From positions 124,001 to 188,000 of the forward strand of contig NZ_RBAN01000001.1 in the NCBI RefSeq assembly GCF_003626655.1: a stretch of 64,000 nucleotides of DNA, given 5' to 3'. Below the pieces are notes generated by a model, which saw nothing but the letters and a program-made list of their open reading frames with translations, made no database searches and was not told where the DNA came from. The position numbers and the translations under genes are program-made. The stretch's first letter is position 1; every line of letters starts with the position of its first letter. Shown here piece after piece: positions 34,447 through 43,779 of this stretch. The stretch comes from Micromonospora costi. Its GTDB lineage: Bacteria; Actinomycetota; Actinomycetes; Mycobacteriales; Micromonosporaceae.

Positions 34447-36018
34447 CTACGGGGTGCCGGCCAACTCCGGTTCGGTGGCCGCGACCTCCCGCACCGGAGC
34501 CGGGGCGTCGACGCGGCCGGGCAGCCAGCGCAGTGCCACGACGATGCCGAGGGCGGCGACCAGCGCGGACAGCGCCGCCGCCCAGTGCATGGCGGTCACG
34601 AACGAGTCGTTGGCCACCGCGAGCAGCTTCGGTGCCGCCGGCCCGAGCTGGCCGGCCACGGCGTACGCCCCGGAGATGGACTCGCTCGCCGTGTCCCGCG
34701 CCTGGTCGGGCAGACCGGTCAGGGCCGACTCGACGTCGGAGCGGTAGACCGCGGACAGCACCGAGCCGAGCACCGCCACACCGAGCGCCCCGCCCACCTG
34801 CCGGATGGTGTTGCTGACCGCCGAGCCGACACCGGCCTTCTCCCGGGGCAGCGCCGACATGATCGACTCAGTGGCCGGCGGCATGATGTTGGCCATCCCG
34901 ACGCCCTGGATGAAGTAGAAGATCAGCACGACCCAGATCGGGGTGCTCGCGTCGACGAAGACGAACGCACCGAGCGAGATCACGGTCAGCGCCAGCCCGA
35001 CGGCGGCGACGGCCTTGCCGCCGTAACGACGGACCATCGCGGCGCTGCGCGGGGCGAACAGCAGCTGGGCGCCGGCGAACGGCAGGAACAGCAGACCGGT
35101 CTCCAGCGGGCTGTAGCCGCGTACCAGCTGGAGGTAGAACGAGCCGAAGAACAGCACGCCCATCGCGGCGAAGAAGATCAGGCCCACGATGGCGACCGGC
35201 GCCGCGAACTGCGGCACCCTGAACAGGCGCACGTCCAGCGACGGGTGGTCGCTGCGCCGCTCGACCGCCACGAACCAGGCGAGCACCGCGATGCCACCCA
35301 CGATCGCCGCCCACACGAGCGGCCGGTCGAAGCCGTGCTCGCCGCCGTCGATGATGCCGTACGTGAGTGCCACCAGGCCGACCACCGACAGGATCACGCC
35401 GAACACGTCGACCCGGCCCGGGTTCGGGTCCCGCGACTCGGGCACCAGAAGGGCGACCAGGACCACGCCGAGCACGATCACCGGCACGTTGATGAGGAAG
35501 ACCGAACCCCACCAGAAGCGCTCCAGCAGCGCGCCACCGAGGACCGGACCGATCGCCACGGCGAGACCCACCGCACCGGCCCAGACACCGATGGCCCGGC
35601 CCCGCTCCCGCGGGTCGAAGACGTTGGAGATGATCGAGAGCGTGGCCGGCATGATCGCCGCACCACCGATGCCCATCAGCGCGCGGGCCGCGATGAGCTG
35701 ACCCGGGCTCTGGGCGTACGCCGACACGAGCGACGCCAACCCGAAGAGCACCAGCCCGATCAGCAGGAACCGCCGGCGACCGGCGCGGTCACCCAGCACG
35801 CCGAAGGTGAAGAGCAGACCGGCGAACACCAGGGTGTACGAGTTGATGGCCCACTCGAGCTGGCCCTGGCTGGCACCCAGCCCGTGCACCGGGTCGGCGA
35901 GGGTGCGCAGGGCGACGTTCAGGATCGTGTTGTCGAGGACGACCACGAGGAGGCTGATCACCAGCACCCCCAGGATCGCCCACCTCCTCGGGTGGCCCGT
36001 GTTGTCACGGATCTCCAT
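34447..36018 (-). CDS. MFS exporter of the DHA2 (14-TMS) family
   Basis: The 523-residue protein has about 14 hydrophobic segments. It carries the DHA2 signature motifs: LDNTILNVAL in helix 1, GVLGDRAGRRRFLLIG in loop 2-3, and the antiporter motif C region MGIGGAAIMPATLSII / AIGPVLGGALLERFWWGSVFLINVP. Such proteins export drugs or secondary metabolites by proton antiport. The ATG at 36018 has GGGGGGAG 8 nt upstream. The TetR gene follows 11 nt downstream. The substrate cannot be predicted. Confidence 0.93.
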   Translation of the reverse strand: MEIRDNTGHPRRWAILGVLVISLLVVVLDNTILNVALRTLADPVHGLGASQGQLEWAINSYTLVFAGLLFTFGVLGDRAGRRRFLLIGLVLFGLASLVSAYAQSPGQLIAARALMGIGGAAIMPATLSIISNVFDPRERGRAIGVWAGAVGLAVAIGPVLGGALLERFWWGSVFLINVPVIVLGVVLVALLVPESRDPNPGRVDVFGVILSVVGLVALTYGIIDGGEHGFDRPLVWAAIVGGIAVLAWFVAVERRSDHPSLDVRLFRVPQFAAPVAIVGLIFFAAMGVLFFGSFYLQLVRGYSPLETGLLFLPFAGAQLLFAPRSAAMVRRYGGKAVAAVGLALTVISLGAFVFVDASTPIWVVLIFYFIQGVGMANIMPPATESIMSALPREKAGVGSAVSNTIRQVGGALGVAVLGSVLSAVYRSDVESALTGLPDQARDTASESISGAYAVAGQLGPAAPKLLAVANDSFVTAMHWAAALSALVAALGIVVALRWLPGRVDAPAPVREVAATEPELAGTP

Positions 36019-36054
36019 GTCCAGTTCTCCCCCCGGTTCCCCCGCAGCACAATT

Positions 36055-36126
36055 CGATACGGGGCAGACTCGTAATCGCGATCAGCCTACGGCCGCGATT
36101 AACGATACGGAACAGGTCCGTATCGT
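36055..36126. promoter_or_regulatory. TetR operator/promoter region of the DHA2 exporter operon
   Basis: ACGATACGGA (36102-36111) and its complement TCCGTATCGT (36117-36126) form a perfect inverted repeat with a 5-nt spacer. A half-site CGATACGG recurs at 36055. Between them TAATCGCG (36073-36080) and CGCGATTA (36094-36101) form a second inverted repeat. The cluster lies 37-108 nt upstream of the exporter start. Confidence 0.75.
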
Positions 36127-36222
36127 ATGTGTCCGGCGTCACCCGCCGAGCCTGCCCGCCCGGCGGCCCCGCCCGCCCGGCAGCCTCGGCCGGCCACGGT
36201 TCCTCGCCCGGCCACGGTCGCC

Positions 36223-36302
36223 GTTGATCGACTCCTTTTCGCCGACGTGGCGGGGTCGAGGTGGGCAAGATGCCGCGATATCGGCGATCTGGTGTGGATC
36301 AC
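36223..36302. repeat. Palindromic repeat element, family 2 copy 1
   Basis: The element starts with TTGATCGACTCC and ends with GGTGTGGATCAC, an imperfect terminal inverted repeat. It includes TCGGCGATCTGGTGT (36281-36295), found in exact inverted form at 62476-62490. It lies in the long intergenic region before the secreted lysozyme-fold gene. Confidence 0.7.
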
Positions 36303-36385
36303 GCCCCTCATGGCCCGCGCCGCCCCTGCGGCGGTCCCCTTGATGTGGCGGCTGGAGGCGCTCAGGCGCCGGCCGACTGGTCGGG

Positions 36386-36467
36386 GTTGATCGACTCGGG
36401 GTGCGTGTATCTCGCGGTGTCCCGGTGGGGTGGACAGCGCGACTTCCAGGATGTCGAGTCGATCACC
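36386..36467. repeat. Palindromic repeat element, family 2 copy 2
   Basis: GTTGATCGACTC (36386-36397) and GAGTCGATCACC (36456-36467) form the terminal inverted repeat. The interior GCGACTTCC (36439-36447) is shared with the copy at 62469-62548. It begins 83 nt after copy 1. Confidence 0.72.
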
Positions 36468-36536
36468 GGATCTGGGGGCCCGTTTGGGGGGGTGTGTCCG
36501 GTTCGCGGGCCTGTCGGCGGGCACCCCTTCCATCGT

Positions 36537-36584
36537 GAGCGTGATGCCTCAGAGGCATAAATATGACTCTGAGGCATCACGCTC
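36537..36584. repeat. Perfect 18-bp hairpin element
   Basis: The arms GAGCGTGATGCCTCAGAG (36537-36554) and its exact complement (36567-36584) flank a 12-nt A/T-rich loop. It lies in the middle of a gene-free region, with no open frame across it. It could be a transcription terminator, a protein-binding palindrome or a dispersed repeat. Confidence 0.85.
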
Positions 36585-36791
36585 GTGAGGAGACCCGCAC
36601 CCAGCGGCCCGACACGGCCGCGGCGGGACGAGCCGACCGCGGTGACGGGTGGGTCGTGGCGGGCTGGGTGGGTATGGGTGGTTTGTGGATGTGACCGGTG
36701 GCATCCCGGGCCCGGAATCGCCGCCGGGTCGGCGGCGTTGACTATCCGCGACGGCCGAGGCACCAGCCCGCCAGGGTGCGGGCCGAGTGCA

Positions 36792-36898
36792 GGCCCCGCG
36801 GAATGATCGCGGAGCCCCGGTCGTTGGACACGGACCCGGCCGGAGCACATGGCCCCGGGAATGATGGCGGGCCGCCGGTCGTTGCACACCGACCCGGC
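36792..36898. repeat. Two direct repeats of about 49 nt
   Basis: GGCCCC..GAATGAT..GCGG..CCGGTCGTTG..CACNGACCCGGC occurs at 36792-36840 and again at 36851-36898, a period of about 59 nt and roughly 85% identical. It lies upstream of the lysozyme-fold gene. There is no credible coding frame. Confidence 0.7.
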
Positions 36899-37074
36899 GC
36901 GGTGGAGCACCCCCGCCCACCCGTTGCGCCAGGCCCCCGGGCGCAGGCCAACCCCCTATGGCCGCCCCGGAACCCCCAAGACTTTCCCCCGTTTTGTTGG
37001 GCGCCTGTTGGTGCTCGCACCCGCGTGCCGTCCCCCAAGGGCATGGCGGGTGTCTCACCCCCGAGGAGCTTTCG
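36899..37074 (+). other. Probable promoter and 5' leader of the lysozyme-fold gene
   Basis: This 176-nt stretch ends in GAGGAG 8 nt before the ATG. A stem CACCCGC/GCGGGTG with inner TGCC/GGCA can form just upstream of the ribosome-binding site. T-rich patches (TTTCCCCCGTTTTGTTG) contrast with the surroundings. Genes of this cell-wall type are often riboswitch-controlled in actinobacteria, but I cannot match a known class. Confidence 0.4.
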
Positions 37075-37668
37075 ATGAACACGATGCTGCGTAAGAGCGT
37101 GCTCGGTATCGCTGGTCTGGCGTTCGCCGGTGGTGTCGCCTCCGGTCCCATCGCGGCGCATGCCGCCACCCCGACTCATGACCTGAAGCCGGTTGCTGTG
37201 GTGCAGTCGGACAAGCCGGGCGTGGACAAGGCGAAGCTGATCCCGCACGGCGTGCAGGGCAAGCAGTCGCAGATTCAGCTTGATGATGAGCAGGTGAAGA
37301 ACGCGAAGGCGATCATCGCGGCCACGAAGAAGTCGGGCCTGGACGAGCGGGCCGCGGTCATCTCGATCGCGACGAGCCTGCAGGAGTCCAAGCTGGAGAA
37401 CCTGGGTCACCTGGGTGACGCCAACGACCACGACTCGCTGGGCCTGTTCCAGCAGCGCCCGAGCTCGGGTTGGGGCACGCCGGAGCAGATCACCGACCCG
37501 GAGTACTCGACCATGGCGTTCCAGAAGGGCCTCAAGCAGGTCGACGGCTGGCAGGACATGCCGCTGACCGAGGCGGCGCAGACGGTGCAGGTGTCGGCCT
37601 ACCCGGACGCGTACGCGCAGTGGGAGCAGCAGGCCGCCGACCTGGTCGCCCAGCACTGGAACAGCTGA
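37075..37668 (+). CDS. Secreted lysozyme-fold (lytic transglycosylase-like) protein
   Basis: The 197-residue protein has a clear signal peptide (cleavage near AAHA-AT, residues 27-31). After a ~40-residue spacer comes an alpha-helical domain with AAVISIATSLQESKLENLGHLGDANDHDSLGLFQQRPSSGWGTPEQITDPEYS. The Glu in LQESKL and the LGLFQQRPS motif fit goose-type/SLT lysozyme-fold muralidases of actinobacteria, in which that Glu is catalytic. It may remodel peptidoglycan during growth. The ATG at 37075 has GAGGAG upstream; the long upstream frame lacks signal-peptide logic. A strong terminator follows the stop. Confidence 0.85.
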   Translation: MNTMLRKSVLGIAGLAFAGGVASGPIAAHAATPTHDLKPVAVVQSDKPGVDKAKLIPHGVQGKQSQIQLDDEQVKNAKAIIAATKKSGLDERAAVISIATSLQESKLENLGHLGDANDHDSLGLFQQRPSSGWGTPEQITDPEYSTMAFQKGLKQVDGWQDMPLTEAAQTVQVSAYPDAYAQWEQQAADLVAQHWNS

Positions 37669-37690
37669 CAACCACACACATGAACAACAC

Positions 37691-37726
37691 GCTGGCCGGC
37701 ACCCCACACACGGGGTGCCGGCCAGC
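37691..37726. terminator. 15-bp hairpin, bidirectional terminator
   Basis: GCTGGCCGGCACCCC (37691-37705) and its exact complement (37712-37726) enclose ACACAC. It lies between the convergent lysozyme-fold gene and livM, 7 nt beyond the latter's stop. The stability and position make it a good bidirectional terminator. Confidence 0.85.
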
Positions 37727-37733
37727 GCCGTCT

Positions 37734-38750
37734 TCACCGCCCTCGACGGTCCAGCCAGCGGCGCGCCAGGACGGCCACGCTGCCCCAGATCCCGCGCCGG
37801 AACAGCAGCACCACGAGGACGAAGATGCCGCCGGTGACCAGCCCGATCGCCTCGAACCCGGAGAACGACAGCCAGTCCTCGAGCCGGACCACGATGGCCG
37901 CGCCGAGCACCCCGCCCCAGAGCGTGCCGATGCCGCCGAGCACGACGACGATGACGGCCTTGCCGGAGGTGGTCCAGTGCAGCACGTCGAGGGAGACGAA
38001 GCGGTGCCCGACGGCGAAGAGTCCTCCCCCGAGCCCGGCGATGAAGCCCGACAGGACGAACGCCGTGAGCTTGTAGCGGTGCACGGGGTAGCCGAGGGCC
38101 CGCGCGCGGGCCGGGTTGTCGCGGATGCCGACCAGTACCCGGCCGAAGGGCGAGTGCACGACCCGCCAGGCGGCGGCCAGGCCGAGCAGCACGATCGGCA
38201 GGATCGCGTAGTAGAAGTAGAAGTCGTCGGTCAGGTCCACCCCGAAGAACGACCGGGGTACGCCCTGGAGGCCGTTCTCGCCCCGGGTCACCGAGCGCCA
38301 CTCGTTGGCCACGTAGTAGACCATCTGCGCGAACGCCAGGGTGACCATGGCGAAGTAGATGCCGGTCCGCTTGACGGCGAGGTACCCGATCGGCACGGCG
38401 AGCACCGCTGCGGCGAGCGCCCCGGCGAGGACGGCCGCCGGGAACGGCAGCCCGGCGTGAATGGCGACGAGCCCGGTGACGTACGCGGACGTACCCCAGA
38501 AGGCCGCGTGCCCGAAGGACATGAGCCCGGTGAAGCCGAGCAGCAGGTCCACGGCGACGGCGAACAGCGCCCAGCAGAGGATGTCGACGGCCACGGCGGG
38601 GTAGAGCCCGTACGGCAACCAGAGCGCGGCGATCAGCCCGACGGCGAGCAGCGCGTACCGGACCCAGCCGGGCGCCCGGGCCACGGCCACGAGGCCGGAC
38701 GGCGGCGCCGGGCGGCCGGCCTCGGCCGGGGTGTCGACGGTGCTGGTCAT
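37734..38750 (-). CDS. livM: Branched-chain amino-acid-type ABC transporter permease LivM
   Basis: The 338-residue integral membrane protein has about nine to ten helices and the LivM signature GLMSFGHAAFWGTSAYVTG, plus the EAA-like cytoplasmic loop GIRDNPARARALGYPVHRYKL. It forms the channel with LivH. Its start overlaps the livH stop in ATGA. It is the last gene of the operon livG-livF-livK-livH-livM read on the minus strand. The substrate could be branched-chain amino acids, urea or amides; the sequence does not decide. Confidence 0.92.
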   Translation of the reverse strand: MTSTVDTPAEAGRPAPPSGLVAVARAPGWVRYALLAVGLIAALWLPYGLYPAVAVDILCWALFAVAVDLLLGFTGLMSFGHAAFWGTSAYVTGLVAIHAGLPFPAAVLAGALAAAVLAVPIGYLAVKRTGIYFAMVTLAFAQMVYYVANEWRSVTRGENGLQGVPRSFFGVDLTDDFYFYYAILPIVLLGLAAAWRVVHSPFGRVLVGIRDNPARARALGYPVHRYKLTAFVLSGFIAGLGGGLFAVGHRFVSLDVLHWTTSGKAVIVVVLGGIGTLWGGVLGAAIVVRLEDWLSFSGFEAIGLVTGGIFVLVVLLFRRGIWGSVAVLARRWLDRRGR

Positions 38751-39628
38751 GCCGGTGCCTCCTCACGGCCGAAGAGCCCGGCCGGGCGCCAGAGCAGCAC
38801 GACCGCCATCACGATGAACACGATCGTCTGCGACACGATCGGGAAGTCCGACAGGTACGCCTCGCCCCACGCCTGGACGAGGCCGATGCCGAAGCCGGCG
38901 GCGACCGAGCCGAAGATCGAGCCCAGCCCACCGATCACCACGACGGCGAAGACCACGATGATGAGGTCGGCACCCATCAGCGGGTTCACGGCCCGCATGG
39001 GCGCGGCGAGGACCCCGGCGAGGCCGGCCAGCGCGATGCCGAAGCCGAACACGGGGGTGACCCAGCGCCCGACGTTGATGCCGAACGCGCGGGTCAGTTC
39101 GGGCCGCTCGGTGGCGGCGCGCACCACCATGCCGACGCGGGTGTGGCTGAGCAGCCACCACACCGCCACGCAGACCGCGACCGCGAAGCCGAGGATGAAC
39201 ACCCGGTACGTCGGGAAGTCGAACAGCCCGAAGTCCACCGAGCCGCCGAGCGCCGAGGGGGTGGCGTACGGGCTGGACTGGACGCCGTAGCGGGACTTCA
39301 CGAGGTCCTGGAGGATCAGCGTGAGGCCGAACGTGAGCAGGAAGTTGTACAGCGGGTCGAGCCGGGTGAGCCGGTGGATGACCGCCCGCTCCAGCGCCAT
39401 GCCGAGCAGGCCCAGCCCGACCGGCATGATGACCAGCGCCGCCCAGAACGGCACGCCGGCCTCGCTGAGCAGCACGTACGCCCCGAAGGCGCCCAGCATG
39501 TAGAAGGCGCCGTGGGCGAAGTTCACCACCCGCAGCATGCCGAAGATGACGGCGAGCCCGAGGGCGAGCAGGGCGTAGAACGCCCCGCTCACCAACCCGT
39601 TGAACGTGTTCTGGAGAAAACCGGTCAC
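38747..39628 (-). CDS. livH: Branched-chain amino-acid-type ABC transporter permease LivH
   Basis: The 293-residue permease begins with QNTFNGLVSGAFYALLALGLAVIFGMLRVVNFAHGAFYMLGAF, the standard LivH N-terminus. The EAA-type loop is VRAATERPELTRAFGINV. The GTG at 39628 overlaps the stop of the binding-protein gene in GTGA, and its own stop overlaps livM, so three genes are translationally coupled. It pairs with LivM in the membrane. Confidence 0.93.
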   Translation of the reverse strand: MTGFLQNTFNGLVSGAFYALLALGLAVIFGMLRVVNFAHGAFYMLGAFGAYVLLSEAGVPFWAALVIMPVGLGLLGMALERAVIHRLTRLDPLYNFLLTFGLTLILQDLVKSRYGVQSSPYATPSALGGSVDFGLFDFPTYRVFILGFAVAVCVAVWWLLSHTRVGMVVRAATERPELTRAFGINVGRWVTPVFGFGIALAGLAGVLAAPMRAVNPLMGADLIIVVFAVVVIGGLGSIFGSVAAGFGIGLVQAWGEAYLSDFPIVSQTIVFIVMAVVLLWRPAGLFGREEAPA

Positions 39629-40875
39629 AGCTTGCAGTCCGGGGACGGGGCGGCGAACGCCTCCGCCGCCGGGATGGTCTCGAGCACCTTCACGTAGTCC
39701 CACGGCTCGGTGACCTCGGCCTGCGGCTTTACCTGGGCCAGGTACGCGTCGTGGATGACCCGGTGGTCCTCGGCGCGGATCTTGCCGTTGCGGAGGAAGA
39801 CGTCGTTGATCTCCTTGCCCTCCAGCGCCTTGACGATCGTGTCCGCGTCGTCGGTGCCGGCGGCCTGCACGGCCTCCAGGTACTGCATGGCGGCCGAGTA
39901 GTTGGCCGCGTGCGCGAACGACGGCCGGGTGCCCGTCTCCTTCTGGAACCGGTCGGCGAACTCCCGGTTGGTCTGGTCGAAGTTCCAGTACCAGGCGTCG
40001 GTGTACGTGGTGCCGGCGAGCGCGGCCGGGGTGAGCGAGTGGATGTCGGTGATGAACATCAGGCCGACCGCCAGGCCGACGCCCTTGTCCCGCAGCTTGA
40101 ACTCGTTGTACTGCTTCACCACGTTCACGAGCTCCGCGCCGGCCTGCATGGTGCCGAGCACCTGCGGCTTCGGGTTCAGCGTCGGCGCCTTGAGCAGGAA
40201 GGTGGAGTAGTCACCGCTGGTGTTCGGGAACGGCGCGCCGTCCTTGCCGACCACCTGCCCACCGGCCGCCGTGATGGCGGCGGTGAAGCTCTTCTCCATG
40301 TCCTGCCCGAAGGCGTAGTTCGGGTAGAGGATGTACCAGTTCTTCCCCACCTGCTGGGTGGTCACCTTGCCCGTGCCGTTGGCCAGCATGTGCGTGTCGT
40401 ACGCGTAGTGGAACGTGTACTTGTTGCAGCTCTTGCCGGTCAGGTCGGTGGTGGCCGCGCCGATGTTGAAGTAGAGCTTCTTCTTCTCCTTGGCCACGTC
40501 GGCGACCTTCAGGGCGGCCGAGGAGGTGGGCACGTCGAGGATGATGTCCGCGCCCTTGCGGTCGTACATCTCGGCGGCCTTGCTGTTGGCGATGTCCGGC
40601 TTGTTCTGGTGGTCGGCGGTCTCCACGCTGATGTTCTTCGTCACCGCCTGGTCGCCGTGCTTGGCCTTGAAGTCGGCCACGGCCATCTCGACGGCCTTGA
40701 CCGAGTTCTTGCCGGACAGCTCGGAGTACGCGCCGGACTGGTCGTTCAGCACGCCCAGCACGATCTTGTCGCCGGTCAGCTTCTGGTCGCCGCCCGACTG
40801 AGGTCCGCCACCGCCGCAGCCGGCGAGCAGCACCATCGCGGCCGACGCCGCGGCCACACCCACGGTCCTACGCAT
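39625..40875 (-). CDS. ABC transporter substrate-binding lipoprotein (LivK/UrtA type)
   Basis: The 416-residue protein has a lipoprotein signal with lipobox LLAGC (Cys20) followed by a Gly-rich linker. The mature part has the Peripla_BP_6 pattern: KIVLGVLNDQSGAYSELSGKNSVKAVEMAVADF at the first lobe and NWYILYPNYAFGQDMEKSF in the hinge region. It captures the ligand outside the membrane and delivers it to LivHM. The proteins closest in style are short-chain amide, urea or amino-acid binders. The gene lies between livF and livH, and its stop overlaps livH. Confidence 0.92.
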   Translation of the reverse strand: MRRTVGVAAASAAMVLLAGCGGGGPQSGGDQKLTGDKIVLGVLNDQSGAYSELSGKNSVKAVEMAVADFKAKHGDQAVTKNISVETADHQNKPDIANSKAAEMYDRKGADIILDVPTSSAALKVADVAKEKKKLYFNIGAATTDLTGKSCNKYTFHYAYDTHMLANGTGKVTTQQVGKNWYILYPNYAFGQDMEKSFTAAITAAGGQVVGKDGAPFPNTSGDYSTFLLKAPTLNPKPQVLGTMQAGAELVNVVKQYNEFKLRDKGVGLAVGLMFITDIHSLTPAALAGTTYTDAWYWNFDQTNREFADRFQKETGTRPSFAHAANYSAAMQYLEAVQAAGTDDADTIVKALEGKEINDVFLRNGKIRAEDHRVIHDAYLAQVKPQAEVTEPWDYVKVLETIPAAEAFAAPSPDCKL

Positions 40876-40917
40876 GCCATTCCCTCCATCCGCGCGGCGC
40901 GCGGGTCAGCTCCGACA

Positions 40918-41596
40918 TCAGATCCCGAGGTACGACAGCAGCTCGCGTTCCCGCGAGCGCACCTCGGAGTTGTCCATCGCCTCCACGACGCGTCCCTCGG
41001 CCAGCAGGTAGTGCCGGTCGGCGACGCCGGTGGCGAAGTGCAGGTTCTGTTCGACGAGCAGCACGGTGACGCCGTGCCGCTTGGCCTCGCGCAGCAGGTC
41101 GCCGACCTGCTGCACCAGCAGCGGGGAGAGCCCCTCGGTCGGTTCGTCGCACAGCAGCAGCCGGGCGCCCATGCGCAGCACCCGGGCCAGGGCGAGCATC
41201 TGCTGCTCGCCGCCGGACAGCATGGTGGCCGCCGAGTCACGGCGGTCGTAGAGGGCGGGGAACGCCTCGTACACCCGCTCCAGCGGCCACGGGTCGGGGC
41301 CCACGGCCGGCGGCAGGGTGAGGTTCTCGGTGACGCTCAACGTGGCGTAGCTGCCCCGGTCGTCGGGCACCCAGCCGAGCCCGAGCCGGGCCCTCCGGTG
41401 CGCGGGCAGCCGCCCGATGTCACGCCCGTCCAGCTCGACGGTGCCGCGCTGCCCGGCGTGCAGCCCCATCACGCAGCGCAGCAGCGTGGACTTGCCGGCG
41501 CCGTTGCGCCCCACGAGGGTGACCACCTCGCCGGCGGCGACATCGAGGCTGACGTCCCGCAGCACCTGCGCCTCGCCGTACCAGGCGGACAGGGTG

Positions 41597-41610
<14 letters not shown>
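40918..41610 (-). CDS. livF: Branched-chain amino-acid-type ABC transporter ATPase LivF
   Basis: The 230-residue ATPase has Walker A GRNGAGKS, signature LSGGEQQ, Walker B LLLCDEPTEGLSP and the H-region VLLVEQN. The LivF-type loop reads GWVPDDRGSYATLSVTENL instead of the usual VPEGRR, a small oddity. The ATG at 41610 lies 14 nt inside the end of livG. It forms the motor pair with LivG. Confidence 0.93.
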
Positions 41611-42358
<748 letters not shown>

Positions 42359-42607
42359 CGCCATGTCCTCCGAGGTCTCCGGCGACGGTCGTGCTGGGTG
42401 ACCGCGGTCACATGGCCGTCGCGTGCTGGAAACCTACGGCGGCCCGAGTGAGTCGAGCCATGTCGATGGCCCACATATTCCCATGCGTCGAAGCGGCCTC
42501 ATCCCCCACACGGTGCGCGGCGAGACGGCTCCGACACGCCCCGGAGAGGCGAGTTACCCATGTCGATGCGGTACGGCATGTGCGTGGCCCACCGTGACGA
42601 GGGCCGG

Positions 42608-43645
42608 TCAGCTCGTGAGCGCGTCCAGAGCCATGTCGACGTCCGCCTCGGTCGTGTAGAGGTGGAACGACGCACGGACCCGGCCGGCGCGCACCGCCGC
42701 CCGTACGCCGGCCCGCTCCAGCCGCTCCTGCGCACCGGGCACGTCCACGACGACGATGGCGCTCTCCCCCGGCGGCTGGCCGAGCCCGGTGAGCAGGCGG
42801 TTGGCCAGGGCCACGTCGTGCTCGCGGATGGCCGGCAACCCGACGTCGAGCAGCACGTCGAGCGCGGGCGCCATGCCGACCCAGTTGAACCAGGCTGGCG
42901 AGATGTCGAACCGGCGGGCGTCGTCGGCGAGTTGCAGCGGCGGGCCGTAGTAGCCGGCGTGCGGGTCGCGGGCCGCGTACCAGCCGGCGGCGTCGGGTCG
43001 CATCCGGTCCCGCAGCGCCGGCGCCAGGTACGCGAGCGCCACGCCGCGCGGTCCCATGAGCCACTTGTACGCCGAGACGACCACCGCGTCGGCCCGGGAC
43101 GCGTCGAACGGCAGCCAGCCGCACGCCTGGGTGGCGTCGACGGCCACCAGGGCGCCGTGCGCGCGCGCCGCGGCCACGATGTCGTCGTACGGGGCGACGG
43201 CCCCGTCGGCGGACTGCACGAGGCTGAACGCGACCAGGTCGGTGCCGGCGTCGATGGCGTCGACGAGGCCCGCGAGCGGCACGGTGCGCACGTGGACGCC
43301 GCGCTCGGCCTGGACCAGCCAGGGGTAGAGGTTGGACGTGAACTCGACCTCGGGCACGACGACGGTCGCCCCGGCGGGCAGCGCGGCCGCCACGGGTGCC
43401 AGCAGTTGCGAGGCCGCACTGCCGATCGTCACGTCCTCGGCGGGCACGTGGACCATCCGGGCGAACGCGGCGCGGCACAGGCCGACCGACTCACCCCACC
43501 CCTCCCAGGAGGTCCGCCCGATCCGCCAGTCGGCCAGCGCGTCCTGCAACGCGTTCCACGCGGGCTCGGGCGGCAGCCCGTAGCTCGCGGTGTTCAGCCA
43601 GCCCGGTTGCGGTTGCCACAGCTTCTGCGCCTCATCGAGATCCAT
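42608..43645 (-). CDS. Class V aminotransferase-like PLP enzyme
   Basis: The 345-residue protein is a fold-type I PLP enzyme of the class V (NifS/selenocysteine lyase-like) group. The PLP lysine is Lys194 in SAYKWLMGPRG. Asp170 and Gln173 (VDATQACGW) contact the cofactor, and the N-terminal TASYGLPP and GSAASQ motifs fit. Without a catalytic Cys loop it is more likely an aminotransferase or lyase than a desulfurase. The neighbouring genes give no pathway. The ATG at 43645 lies well downstream of an uninformative open frame. Confidence 0.82.
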   Translation of the reverse strand: MDLDEAQKLWQPQPGWLNTASYGLPPEPAWNALQDALADWRIGRTSWEGWGESVGLCRAAFARMVHVPAEDVTIGSAASQLLAPVAAALPAGATVVVPEVEFTSNLYPWLVQAERGVHVRTVPLAGLVDAIDAGTDLVAFSLVQSADGAVAPYDDIVAAARAHGALVAVDATQACGWLPFDASRADAVVVSAYKWLMGPRGVALAYLAPALRDRMRPDAAGWYAARDPHAGYYGPPLQLADDARRFDISPAWFNWVGMAPALDVLLDVGLPAIREHDVALANRLLTGLGQPPGESAIVVVDVPGAQERLERAGVRAAVRAGRVRASFHLYTTEADVDMALDALTS

Positions 43646-43779
43646 GGCTCCGACGCTAGCGCCCGTTGCCGTCCCGGCTGGACGGCCAATCGCGCGGTGG
43701 CGGCCTTCCCGTCCCGGTCGCCGGAGCGCAGGGCGGCGGCCACAACGTGCGGGCGCTCGCGTCGGCCCGGGCCGCGCGG

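Noticed and set aside
36899..37074. Leader considered as a ydaO (c-di-AMP) riboswitch
   Set aside because: I could not find the conserved core blocks of that class; only a stem before the ribosome-binding site is visible.
36742..38766. Long minus-strand frame across the intergenic region and livM
   Set aside because: It is an out-of-frame shadow of livM and of the lysozyme-fold gene. The supported frames are 37734-38750 and 37075-37668.
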